64,000 bases of DNA from an uncultured Treponema sp. (GTDB lineage Bacteria > Spirochaetota > Spirochaetia > Treponematales > Treponemataceae), in the NCBI GenBank assembly GCA_937877535.1, contig CALFJF010000051.1, positions 1-64,000 of the forward strand, in the 5' to 3' direction. Both the position numbers and the translations under genes were made by a program. Positions within the stretch are counted from its first letter, which is position 1; the number at the start of each line of letters is the position of its first letter. Under the pieces are notes generated by a model, which saw only the letters and a program-made list of their open reading frames with translations, searched no databases and was not told the DNA's origin. This document shows, piece by piece, positions 32,301 through 38,881 of this stretch.

Positions 32301-32375
32301 GACGACGTTGATTTCAAAGTAAACGAATACGAATATCATTTCAAAGTAAAAGAAATCGCAATCGCGAAGTTCTAA
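29337..32375 (+). CDS. greA: GreA-type transcript cleavage factor with a very long TPR-like N-terminal region
   Basis: A 1012-residue protein. Only the last 150-170 residues are GreA. The coiled coil contains EAKEKGDLKENAEYIEAKKAQ (about 887-907), with the acidic tip Asp and Glu that place magnesium in the RNA polymerase active site. The globular domain follows (FGTVVTLSVKGSDKEEVYTILGPWES...ISYMSPFGTNLLDKKVGDDVDF). GreA normally has about 158 residues. The first 850 residues are helical, TPR-like repeats (for example TFALRTLVTCYNEGGSDKQDALIDVYKKL). Long GreA proteins of this kind are, as I recall, a treponeme trait. The ATG has TAGGAG upstream, and a strong terminator follows the gene. Confidence 0.88.
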   Translation: MSETKELSPEAIIETVREKLKEEHFTSATIRDYTNKNITTLASLVDNARESGIEDELKQICDEHLSHDKDSIIASYISGMLALASGSLDTSPLEWLVDTFLNHRKMQVVEGICEAILRQDEKNTFALRTLVTCYNEGGSDKQDALIDVYKKLVSADSSDASSAKVLATYYEKKSAEKRTAAEAESDETKKNALLSESADATESAIGYYKKAIYSYIPQRNYSEVSDIWNKLVSLIPEKIDVFYALQRKIAKAYSAEKSSTLLMTLYNHYKENARGNEQKNIAPKKELWDTAIEILKKCLSIDSQDSWARRELADCYSNKYKNHGRIDEYIRESGISQSYRNIFDAISDFEKHIAFDEKNYVYHKTWGVGIIAKIMESDADKPETLRIHFGKKYGLRDISLKMAVECLQPLDKNHIWVLKALFNRDTLSEIVKSDKSIPVEKLPKKKDGSVVDAMTGLLKTDGQEEADSGIVWMLKTVIKSFSNSCDIKKIKAELVPSILSPSEWTTWNTKAKRILENNSEFSVNPNGSNEWMVREKDEITQEEKLSNEFKSQKQFFPRVDILMKFVASGSDTETEQFLDMKNYFASYIKSYTNAYEDMHITEQLMASYLIIRKIDPYFLKLNSEQISFEKLYRKLEKQHEENKALLGPREMYASLKDTKNTTLKDDFLLAVGQLKDWTEQYILLFPVVLKREMVKTFLDNGETEKLQSLAKNAFDDWRNFRDTVYFLFDECRKDEWFTEIGIPLQKQLIALVNIVSQAFKAIDNHVNATENKKIISNITKLIFEPLKGESESIYEGFMRTKFEENDRDTVLHMFTLVDDIQKLDASIARKLRRKILEWYPGYQFHLAEEKTTQVHGMLVTKAKLDEKRLLEEKMRTTDTQEIAKEVGEAKEKGDLKENAEYIEAKKAQQKLAHDLKRLQEEIARAVLFDPTTATNAFVSFGTVVTLSVKGSDKEEVYTILGPWESAPERGIISYMSPFGTNLLDKKVGDDVDFKVNEYEYHFKVKEIAIAKF

Positions 32376-32377
32376 AA

Positions 32378-32416
32378 AAAAAGAGCCGCCTGTTTCAAAA
32401 AGGCGGCTCTTTTTTA
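32378..32416. terminator. Bidirectional Rho-independent terminator between greA and cbiC
   Basis: Stem GAGCCGCC (32384-32391) with GGCGGCTC (32403-32410), flanked by A-run and T-run so that it works on both strands. The cbiC stop codon overlaps the right-hand T-run. Confidence 0.9.
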
Positions 32417-33106
32417 CGATTTTTCGTTTTTTTCCAAAAATAAATGAAAAAGAGCATTCAAAATTGCGGCAGAAACTCCGCTTCCGCCTTTTTGCCCGAT
32501 TGCGGCGATAAAATCCATTTTACTTTCCATTATGAGTTCTTTTGCGCGAACAACGTTCACAAATCCAACGGGAACGGCAATGACAAGCGACGGCTCAAAA
32601 ATGCCTGCATCAAAAAGAAGCCGTAGCCGAACGAGAGCCGTTGGCGCGTTTCCAACTGCGTAAATCACATTTTTTCCTTCAAAAGTTTGCGCTGCTTTGT
32701 CAACGCTTACGGCAGCGCGGGTGAGATTATTTTTTTTTGAACATTCCGAAACGTCAAAATCCGCCATGAAACACGTTTTTTTTATCCCGATTTTTTCGCA
32801 CAAAAATGAGGAAACGCCTTGCAACGCCATGTTTGTGTCGGTAACGATTACGCATTTTCCGCTTTCAAAAACAGAAAACGCTTTGGAAAACGCATTCAAA
32901 GAAAACCGAATATTTTTGGCAAAATCAAAATCTGCGGTGGAATGAACCGCGCGAACAACAACGGCTTCTTCCTCTTTGCTTTCAAAAGAAATCCTGCGAG
33001 AAAGCAATTCCGCTCGGATTCGATTAAAACTTTCTGTTTCGATTTTTTTTGATTCAAACTCTTCGATTCCGTCGTATTTTTTTTCATTTTCAAAGATTTT
33101 TATCAT
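32414..33106 (-). CDS. cbiC: Precorrin-8X methylmutase
   Basis: CbiC moves the C11 methyl to C12 to make hydrogenobyrinate or cobyrinate. The 230-residue protein has the catalytic-His region VVRAVHSTADFDFAKNIRFS, VTDTNMALQGVSS, AVGNAPTALVRLRLLFD, VIAVPVGFVNVVRAKE and the C-terminal IGQKGGSGVSAAILNALFHL. It is the last gene of the cobalamin operon, 2 bases after btuR. A corrin-ring gene among late-step genes suggests that the rest of the ring pathway is elsewhere in the genome. Confidence 0.93.
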   Translation of the reverse strand: MIKIFENEKKYDGIEEFESKKIETESFNRIRAELLSRRISFESKEEEAVVVRAVHSTADFDFAKNIRFSLNAFSKAFSVFESGKCVIVTDTNMALQGVSSFLCEKIGIKKTCFMADFDVSECSKKNNLTRAAVSVDKAAQTFEGKNVIYAVGNAPTALVRLRLLFDAGIFEPSLVIAVPVGFVNVVRAKELIMESKMDFIAAIGQKGGSGVSAAILNALFHLFLEKNEKS

Positions 33107-33108
33107 TT

Positions 33109-33636
33109 TTAGAACTCGATTCCTTTTCGCGCCACGCAGCCTTTGTCAAACGGGTGCTTTCTTTTTTTGAATTCCGTGTCGTAATCCGAAAAATCGTGCA
33201 AAAACGGTGGCGCACTTCTTCCCGTAAGCACAATTTCGATATTTTTGGGAGTTGACAAAAGAAAATCGCGTACGTCGTTTTCAGAAAGAAGATTTGCACT
33301 CAAAGCCACGCAAATCTCGTCAAAAACAACGACAAGCGAACTGTTTTCACTTTTTTTTGCCAATTTGCACAGTTCCTTTGCTTTTTCAAAATGCTCGGCG
33401 CATTTTTTTTTCGCTTCCAAAAGTTCCGCATCCGTCATGTCTTTTGTGAATTTTTTTGAGCCTTTTCCGCGAATTATGGTTGCGCCCCATTTTTCGAGCA
33501 TCAAAATCTCGCCCGATTCTCTTGACTTTAGAAATTGCACAAACAAAACGGGAATGTTTTGCCCCAACGCACGAACGCAAAGCCCCACTGCCGCCGACGT
33601 TTTCCCCTTCCCTTCCCCAAAATATAAATGAATCAC
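33109..33636 (-). CDS. btuR: Cob(I)yrinic acid a,c-diamide adenosyltransferase
   Basis: This enzyme adds the 5'-deoxyadenosyl ligand from ATP to the corrinoid cobalt. The 175-residue protein begins MIHLYFGEGKGKTSAAVGLCVRALG, where GEGKGKT is the reversed P-loop typical of CobA/CobO/BtuR. VVVFDEICVAL and VLTGRSAPPFL follow. It overlaps the end of the CobD-CobQ fusion gene by 4 bases and lies 2 bases before cbiC. Confidence 0.95.
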   Translation of the reverse strand: MIHLYFGEGKGKTSAAVGLCVRALGQNIPVLFVQFLKSRESGEILMLEKWGATIIRGKGSKKFTKDMTDAELLEAKKKCAEHFEKAKELCKLAKKSENSSLVVVFDEICVALSANLLSENDVRDFLLSTPKNIEIVLTGRSAPPFLHDFSDYDTEFKKRKHPFDKGCVARKGIEF

Positions 33637-36314
33637 GGTTTTTCCTCAAAAATGATGTCGTAGATTTTTTTCATATCGAGCGAATCGCGGACGATTTTTG
33701 CCAAACGCGCAATTTCACATTCAAGCGAAGAAACCAAAAACGAATTTTTGTCAAAATTGATTTTAAGTCCGCGCCTTTGTAAAAGAAAATCCGAAAAAGC
33801 AAACACAATTTCTTCTGAATCAAAAAAACCGTGAACGTATGTGCCAAAAACGTTTTCAAAAGCCAAAAATCGAACGTCTTTTCCGTCATAGTGCGTTTTT
33901 CCGTGATGAAGTTCGTAGCCAGAAACGGAAAGTCCCGAAAAAAAAGAAAACACGCCAGAAATCAAAGGGATTTTTTCGTCAACTCGCATTTTGATTTTTT
34001 CTTTTTGGAAAGTCGAATTTGACGGCAAAAGCGAAAGCGCACGAACGATTCTTTTTGACGAGTCTTCGATTCCGTTTTTGTCGTCAATCGTTTTTCCAAG
34101 AATTTGAAAACCGCCACAAATACCAATGACGGGATTTTTTTGGGAAAAATCCCGAATCGCCTCAAAAAATCCGCGAGAAAAAAGAAAATCGCAAGAAGCG
34201 ACCACATTTTTTGTTCCAGGAAGAATAATCGCATCGAATTTTTCGATTTCCTCTGTGCGCTCAAAAAATTCCACGGAAACAAATGGCAAACGCGCAAGTG
34301 GCAAAAAATCTCCAGAATTTGAAAGAAATGGCAAACGCACAATGCCAATTTTTATCACGGCATTTTTTTTGGGTGGCGGAAAATCAGAAAGGCTGTCCTC
34401 GCTGTCGATTTTCAAATCTTCCACAAAAGGAATCACGCCAACAGTTGGAACAAGCGTCATTTTTTCAAGCGAAACGATGCCAGAATCGAGAAGCGATTTA
34501 TCGCCGCGAAAACGATTTAGCAAAAAGCCACGAATACGCTGCCGCGCTTCGTCTGGAACGAGCGCGAACGTGCCAAAAATCGACGCAAACGCGCCACCTT
34601 TGTCGATGTCGGTTGCAAGCAAAACGGGCGAATCCAAAAGGGAGGCAAGCCCCATATTCACGATGTCATCGGAAAGGAGATTTATTTCAGCGGGACTTCC
34701 AGCGCCTTCAACCACCACAACGTCGCGCTCAAAAGCAATTTTTTCGTAAGAATCCAAAATGAGCGGAACGAGCGACTTTCTAAATGAAAAATAATCGCGC
34801 GCACTCATGCGCCCCGTTTCTTTTCCAATCAACACAACTTGACTTTGACTATTTCCCTCTGGCTTTAAAAGAATCGGATTCATTTCGGCAGTCGGTTCAA
34901 GCCCGCACGCAAGAGATTGCACAACTTGAGCGCGAGCGATTTCAAGGGCATTTTTTGTTACAAACGAATTGAGAGCCATATTTTGACTTTTGAACGGCGC
35001 AACGCGAAAACCGTCGTCGCGCAAAATTCGGCACAACGCGGTGCAAATCATGCTTTTTCCCGCATTCGACGCAGTTCCTTGAATCATAATCGGGCGAGTT
35101 TTTTTCTTTTTTTGCACAAAAAACGATTTTTCGTCGATTCCAAGGATTTCGCGTAACGCGCAAATCAACCGTTCCGTTTTGCCGTTCCCAAAAATCGACG
35201 CGCGAAAATACGACGAATCGAGCGAAAAAAAATCGCTGCAATTCCGAATTGCAATATTTTTTTCAAGAAGAGCCGTTTCAAGATTTTGTTTGATTTTTAT
35301 CCGCTCTTTTGGAATTCTAAAAAGGACAAAATTCGCCTTTCCGTCAAAAAATTCGATTTTATTTTTTGAAAAAAACGAGCAGAGTTTTTCTTTTTCGCTC
35401 AAAACGATTTTGCGGATATTTTTTGTCCAATCGGATTTTTCAAAAAGTTCCGTTTGAAGAATCGACTCGGCGCATTTTAATGAAACCCCGTCCACCGACC
35501 ACGGTCTCAAAAATGAGTTAAAAACGCCCGCGCCTCCAAAGCAAAGCGCGTAGCCCACCCGTAACGATGCCATTCCGTAAAATTTTGTAAACGCATTTAT
35601 CACAACGACGCTTTGAAATTCCGCTCGACGCAAAATCAACGCGCGCAAAGATTGTTCCGCTTCAAAAGAAAATTGCGCAAAACACGAATCCAAAACGAGA
35701 AGCGCACCTGACGAAGCGCAAACGCGGGCAAGCGAAAAAAGTTCGTTTGTGGAAAAAATCTCCCCGCTCGGATTTTGAGGAGAAGAAGCAAACACAACTG
35801 ACGCGCCCGCAAAAACGGGAAGAAGCATTTTTTCTGTACTTGAAAGCGAAAAAACGGGCGGAGCCGACGGATTTTTCTCTGACGAATTTTCGGTTTTTGA
35901 AAGAAAAGCGCGAACATCATTTGTTAAAACATGCCGCACTTCAAAACCAAGCGAAGAAAGCGAGCGCGAATATTCGCTAAAAGACGGTTCAAGAACGACA
36001 GCGCATTTTTCTCCGTAAACGTGCGGCTGAAAGCGAGCGGCGGACTTTGCTCCGTGAAAAATCGCAGAGCAAACAAGCGAAATCAAATCTGACGCGCCGT
36101 GCCCCACGATTATCGAGTCCTTTGGGAAATTCCAAAACTCGCCCAAAAGAGCGCGAAGCGTTTGGGAGTCTATTTCAGGATATTTTGAAAGTTTTTCAGG
36201 AAAAAGCGAGCAAACTTTGAGGGCATTTTTTGCCGAAGGATGCAGCCCTAAAGGAGAAACGCTCGCCGAAAGGTCAATTACGCCTTTTTTTTGTGTGCCG
36301 CCGTGAAAATTCAT
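33633..36314 (-). CDS. Fusion of threonine-phosphate decarboxylase (CobD) and cobyric acid synthase (CobQ/CbiP)
   Basis: An 893-residue two-domain protein. Residues 1-395 form a fold-type I PLP enzyme like CobD, which makes (R)-1-amino-2-propanol phosphate. It shows VGHGASDLISL, SSPQNPSGEIFS and AFTKFYGMASLRVGYAL, with Lys244 as the PLP lysine. Residues 407-893 form CobQ, which amidates the corrin side chains: QGTASNAGKSMICTALCRILRD (P-loop-like), PFKSQNMALNS, VEGAGSPAEINL, then the glutaminase GICGGFQILG with its Cys and YVHGFFDSEE with its His. These are normally separate genes. Both halves keep their active-site residues. It lies 24 bases after cbiB. Confidence 0.9.
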   Translation of the reverse strand: MNFHGGTQKKGVIDLSASVSPLGLHPSAKNALKVCSLFPEKLSKYPEIDSQTLRALLGEFWNFPKDSIIVGHGASDLISLVCSAIFHGAKSAARFQPHVYGEKCAVVLEPSFSEYSRSLSSLGFEVRHVLTNDVRAFLSKTENSSEKNPSAPPVFSLSSTEKMLLPVFAGASVVFASSPQNPSGEIFSTNELFSLARVCASSGALLVLDSCFAQFSFEAEQSLRALILRRAEFQSVVVINAFTKFYGMASLRVGYALCFGGAGVFNSFLRPWSVDGVSLKCAESILQTELFEKSDWTKNIRKIVLSEKEKLCSFFSKNKIEFFDGKANFVLFRIPKERIKIKQNLETALLEKNIAIRNCSDFFSLDSSYFRASIFGNGKTERLICALREILGIDEKSFFVQKKKKTRPIMIQGTASNAGKSMICTALCRILRDDGFRVAPFKSQNMALNSFVTKNALEIARAQVVQSLACGLEPTAEMNPILLKPEGNSQSQVVLIGKETGRMSARDYFSFRKSLVPLILDSYEKIAFERDVVVVEGAGSPAEINLLSDDIVNMGLASLLDSPVLLATDIDKGGAFASIFGTFALVPDEARQRIRGFLLNRFRGDKSLLDSGIVSLEKMTLVPTVGVIPFVEDLKIDSEDSLSDFPPPKKNAVIKIGIVRLPFLSNSGDFLPLARLPFVSVEFFERTEEIEKFDAIILPGTKNVVASCDFLFSRGFFEAIRDFSQKNPVIGICGGFQILGKTIDDKNGIEDSSKRIVRALSLLPSNSTFQKEKIKMRVDEKIPLISGVFSFFSGLSVSGYELHHGKTHYDGKDVRFLAFENVFGTYVHGFFDSEEIVFAFSDFLLQRRGLKINFDKNSFLVSSLECEIARLAKIVRDSLDMKKIYDIIFEEKP

Positions 36315-36338
36315 ACGTAAATGGTAGCATTTTTTCTC

Positions 36339-37388
36339 TCAAACTGGAATCACATTTCTAAAGGCAAAAAAAAGTGCGCAAAAAAACAGTACAAAAAACG
36401 CACTCGAAGCGTACAGCAAAGCACACGCGCGAAGAACGTCTTTTTTTTCGATTTTACGAAGCGCGTTTCCTAAAAAATCCCGAGTCTCCCATTTTCCGCC
36501 GTAAAACGCGCCTCCACCTAACTGAATTCCAAGGATTCCTGCAACGGCACTTTCGCTTTGCGCCGAATTGGGGCTTTCGTGCTTATTTCGGTCGCGAAAA
36601 AAAACGCGCACGCCCAATATCGGGTGAAAGGTTCTAAATCCAAACACGCGAAAAACAAAAGCGGAAAAAAGCAAAAAAAACGCGCACAGTCGCGCACCAA
36701 AAAAATTGGCAATATCGTCAAGACGCGCGGCGACTTTTCCAAAATAAAAATAACGCGCGTTTTTGTATCCAATCATCGAATCAAGCGTACTTATCGCCTT
36801 AAAAAAAAGCGAAAGCGGGCTTCCGCCAAGAGCAAAAAAAATCAATGGAGAAAAAACGCCGTCCGTAGTTCCTTCGGCAACGGTTTCAACGCACGCGCTC
36901 AAAATGCCCTCGATTGATAACAGTTTTGTATCTCTGCCAACGATTCTCGAAAGTGCCTTTTGACCTTGAAAAATCGATTTTTCAAGAGAAGAGAGAACGT
37001 TTCGCGCTTCGTCAAAAAGAGCGCGAGCGGCAACGGATTGGTAGCCCCAAAATAAATCGAGTGCGAGCGCGAAAAAAACAAAGGCTGGATTTTGAAAACG
37101 AAAAAAAGCACGAAAAAGCAAAAAAAGCAAAGAAAATGGAATCAAAAACGAAATCAAACAAACAAAAAAAACGAGAACAAGACCTGAAAAAAACTCGCCG
37201 CGCGGATTTTTTGGAAAAACGGCTCGAAGCGGAAACTCCAAAAAAGAAATCAATTTTCCTATAAGAACGACAGGGTGAAAATACGAAAGAAAGCGCGGCT
37301 CGCCAAAAATCGCGTCCAAAACAAAAGCGAGCAACGGCCGAATCGAAACATACAGAAAAAAAATGCGAAAATCAAACGCCGTATCCAT
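36339..37388 (-). CDS. cbiB: Adenosylcobinamide-phosphate synthase
   Basis: CbiB joins aminopropanol phosphate to adenosylcobyric acid, directly using the products of both halves of the neighbouring fusion protein. The 349-residue membrane protein has the family start LLAFVLDAIFGEPRFLSYFHPVVLIGKLISFLE. It also has LSRIVGRDTKLLSIEGILSACVETVAEGTTDGVFSPLIFFALGG and LDSMIGYKNARYFYFGKVAARLDDIANF. Several hydrophobic segments are evident. It lies between the CobU-CobC fusion and the CobD-CobQ fusion. Confidence 0.95.
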   Translation of the reverse strand: MDTAFDFRIFFLYVSIRPLLAFVLDAIFGEPRFLSYFHPVVLIGKLISFLEFPLRAVFPKNPRGEFFSGLVLVFFVCLISFLIPFSLLFLLFRAFFRFQNPAFVFFALALDLFWGYQSVAARALFDEARNVLSSLEKSIFQGQKALSRIVGRDTKLLSIEGILSACVETVAEGTTDGVFSPLIFFALGGSPLSLFFKAISTLDSMIGYKNARYFYFGKVAARLDDIANFFGARLCAFFLLFSAFVFRVFGFRTFHPILGVRVFFRDRNKHESPNSAQSESAVAGILGIQLGGGAFYGGKWETRDFLGNALRKIEKKDVLRACALLYASSAFFVLFFCALFFAFRNVIPV

Positions 37389-37406
37389 AAAAAATCCACC
37401 TTTGTT

Positions 37407-38435
37407 TCAAAGCGAAAGTGCGCCAAATCGAAAATCAGCGTTTTCCGTTTGCCAGCGAAACGGATTTTCTTTTGAAGAATCGAAAAAAAACTGAGAGCAA
37501 AGCGACATTTGAACGCCACCGTGCGCAACAAAAACAATGACGATTTGATTTGAATCAAAAATGATTTTTCTAAAAGACAGAGCAGTCCGATTCAAAAAAT
37601 CCGACAGGGATTCGGAAGGAAAAGTCGGAGAACTCGGCGGAGCGTTTTTTCCGTTTGAATCGAGCCAAGACTGATACAAAGTGGCATTTTCCTTTGACTG
37701 CGTTCCGTCGGCATATTTCCCCAAAACGAGCTCTGAATGCGTCATATTTTCAAAAAGTCCCATTTTCATTTCGCGAAAATCCTCGATTTGATTTTTTTTT
37801 GCCAAAGGAAAAAGAATTTCCGCAGTTTTTACGGCTCGAATCATCGGAGAAACAAAAATCTCCTTTGGATTCAATATTGCTTGACGAACATCCTCTTGAT
37901 AGCCTTTTGTGCGAGAAAAAAGGGCTTCGCGCGACAAAAAAACGCATTTTTCGCCTTCTTCTGAAAGCGGAACGTCGCTCACGCCGCCAGCAAATCGTTT
38001 TTCGGAATTGGAAAGCGTTTTTCCGTGCCGAAAAAGAGCAAGAAGCGGTGCGTTTACGGCTTTTTCAAGAGAACGCCCTTTTATAACGTGCGCAATCCCC
38101 GACACAACAAGCACTACGGCGGCGGCTTCTCTAGCAAGAAAAATGTTCAATTTGCCGTTTTTCTCACGTTTTTCGCGCTCTTCTTTTGAAAGTGGCACGA
38201 TTCCGCAGCCCATTTCCGTTGCCACAACAACAGAAAACGAAGAAATGCGCTCAATGACGTTTCTTTTGAAAGAATCAGTGTCAAGAATTTTTTGTTGTTC
38301 AAGAAAAAACTCGTCGCAATCTTTTTCAGTAACGTCGTACACGTCTGAAAAAAGTCGCTTTTCTTTTTTGAGAGACAAAATCCGATTTGCAACATCATGC
38401 CGACCTGAAAAAGCCCCGCCAATCACCAAAACCAT
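37407..38435 (-). CDS. Fusion of a CobU-like domain with a degenerate P-loop and a CobC-like histidine phosphatase
   Basis: A 342-residue protein. Residues 1-120 resemble adenosylcobinamide kinase/guanylyltransferase CobU: the start is VLVIGGAFSGRHD where CobU has GGARSGKS, then VVVATEMGCGIVP and LNIFLAREAAAVVLVVSGI. The P-loop Lys and Ser are replaced by Arg and His (12-13). Residues 130-342 are a histidine phosphatase: LALFRHGKT (RHG at 136-138), FVSPMIRAVKTAEIL and FVAHGGVQ. It suggests alpha-ribazole phosphatase. First gene of the operon; its start has GGAG 9 bases upstream. No cobS or cobT gene is present here. Whether the kinase half works is doubtful. Confidence 0.82.
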   Translation of the reverse strand: MVLVIGGAFSGRHDVANRILSLKKEKRLFSDVYDVTEKDCDEFFLEQQKILDTDSFKRNVIERISSFSVVVATEMGCGIVPLSKEEREKREKNGKLNIFLAREAAAVVLVVSGIAHVIKGRSLEKAVNAPLLALFRHGKTLSNSEKRFAGGVSDVPLSEEGEKCVFLSREALFSRTKGYQEDVRQAILNPKEIFVSPMIRAVKTAEILFPLAKKNQIEDFREMKMGLFENMTHSELVLGKYADGTQSKENATLYQSWLDSNGKNAPPSSPTFPSESLSDFLNRTALSFRKIIFDSNQIVIVFVAHGGVQMSLCSQFFFDSSKENPFRWQTENADFRFGALSL

Positions 38436-38566
38436 GACACCACTCCAAAAAACGCAATCCTTTTGCCGAAGAATCTGAGTTTGATTGCGATTTTAGCCTA
38501 AAACCAAACGAAAAGAAAGCGAGAAAGAAATTCATTTTCTTTTTTTGACAAATTGATTTTTTGCAC

Positions 38567-38595
38567 TTGACCAAATTTTTCTTTTTCGGCATAAT
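38567..38595 (+). promoter_or_regulatory. Promoter of the tRNA-Val/tRNA-Gly unit
   Basis: TTGACC (38567-38572), 17 bases, CATAAT (38590-38595). Transcription would start near 38602, eight bases before tRNA-Val. Confidence 0.75.
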
Positions 38596-38609
38596 TCTTT
38601 TTACATTCC

Positions 38610-38681
38610 GCGCGGTTAGCTCAGCGGTAGAGCATCGCCTTCACACGGCGGGGGTCATTGGTTCAAACCCAATATCGCGTA
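38610..38681 (+). tRNA. tRNA-Val (CAC anticodon)
   Basis: A cloverleaf folds by eye. The acceptor stem pairs GCGCGGT with ATCGCGT (first pair G-U), and the D-arm is GCTCAGCGGTAGAGC. The anticodon stem TCGCC/GGCGG carries loop TTCACAC, giving anticodon CAC. The T-arm is ATTGG-TTCAAAC-CCAAT. The 3' CCA is not encoded. It reads GUG valine codons. Confidence 0.93.
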
Positions 38682-38688
38682 TTATTTT

Positions 38689-38760
38689 GCGGCAGTCATA
38701 TAACGGCTATTATCTCAGCCTTCCAAGCTGAAGACGAGGGTTCGACTCCCTTCTGCCGCT
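38689..38760 (+). tRNA. tRNA-Gly (TCC anticodon)
   Basis: Acceptor stem GCGGCAG/CTGCCGC. The anticodon stem TCAGC/GCTGA has loop CTTCCAA, giving anticodon TCC. The T-arm is GAGGG-TTCGACT-CCCTT and the discriminator is T. CCA is not encoded. It lies 7 bases after tRNA-Val, so both come from one transcript. Confidence 0.93.
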
Positions 38761-38770
38761 CAAGTTATTC

Positions 38771-38812
38771 AAAGGCTAACTTGTTGCAATAATAAGTTAG
38801 CCTTTTTTATTT
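38771..38812 (+). terminator. Rho-independent terminator after the tRNAs
   Basis: AAAGGCTAACTT (38771-38782) pairs with AAGTTAGCCTTT (38794-38805), followed by a T-rich run. It ends the tRNA transcript; the remaining bases to 38881 show nothing else. Confidence 0.9.
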
Positions 38813-38881
38813 TTCTTTGATTGTATAGAATTCGTTTTTGATTGATTCAACGTCGCCGTAAAAATCGCGTAAAAACTAATT

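Noticed and set aside
34126..34749. Long frame on the plus strand (about 207 codons) opposite the CobD-CobQ gene
   Set aside because: It lies antisense to a clear CobQ domain, has Ser/Arg-rich composition from reading the complement, and has no ribosome-binding site or family match.
38012..38478. Open frame opposite the CobU-CobC gene and a possible B12 riboswitch upstream of it
   Set aside because: The frame is an antisense shadow. The leader of the cobalamin operon has no B12-box sequence such as GCCACTG and is too short for the riboswitch core.
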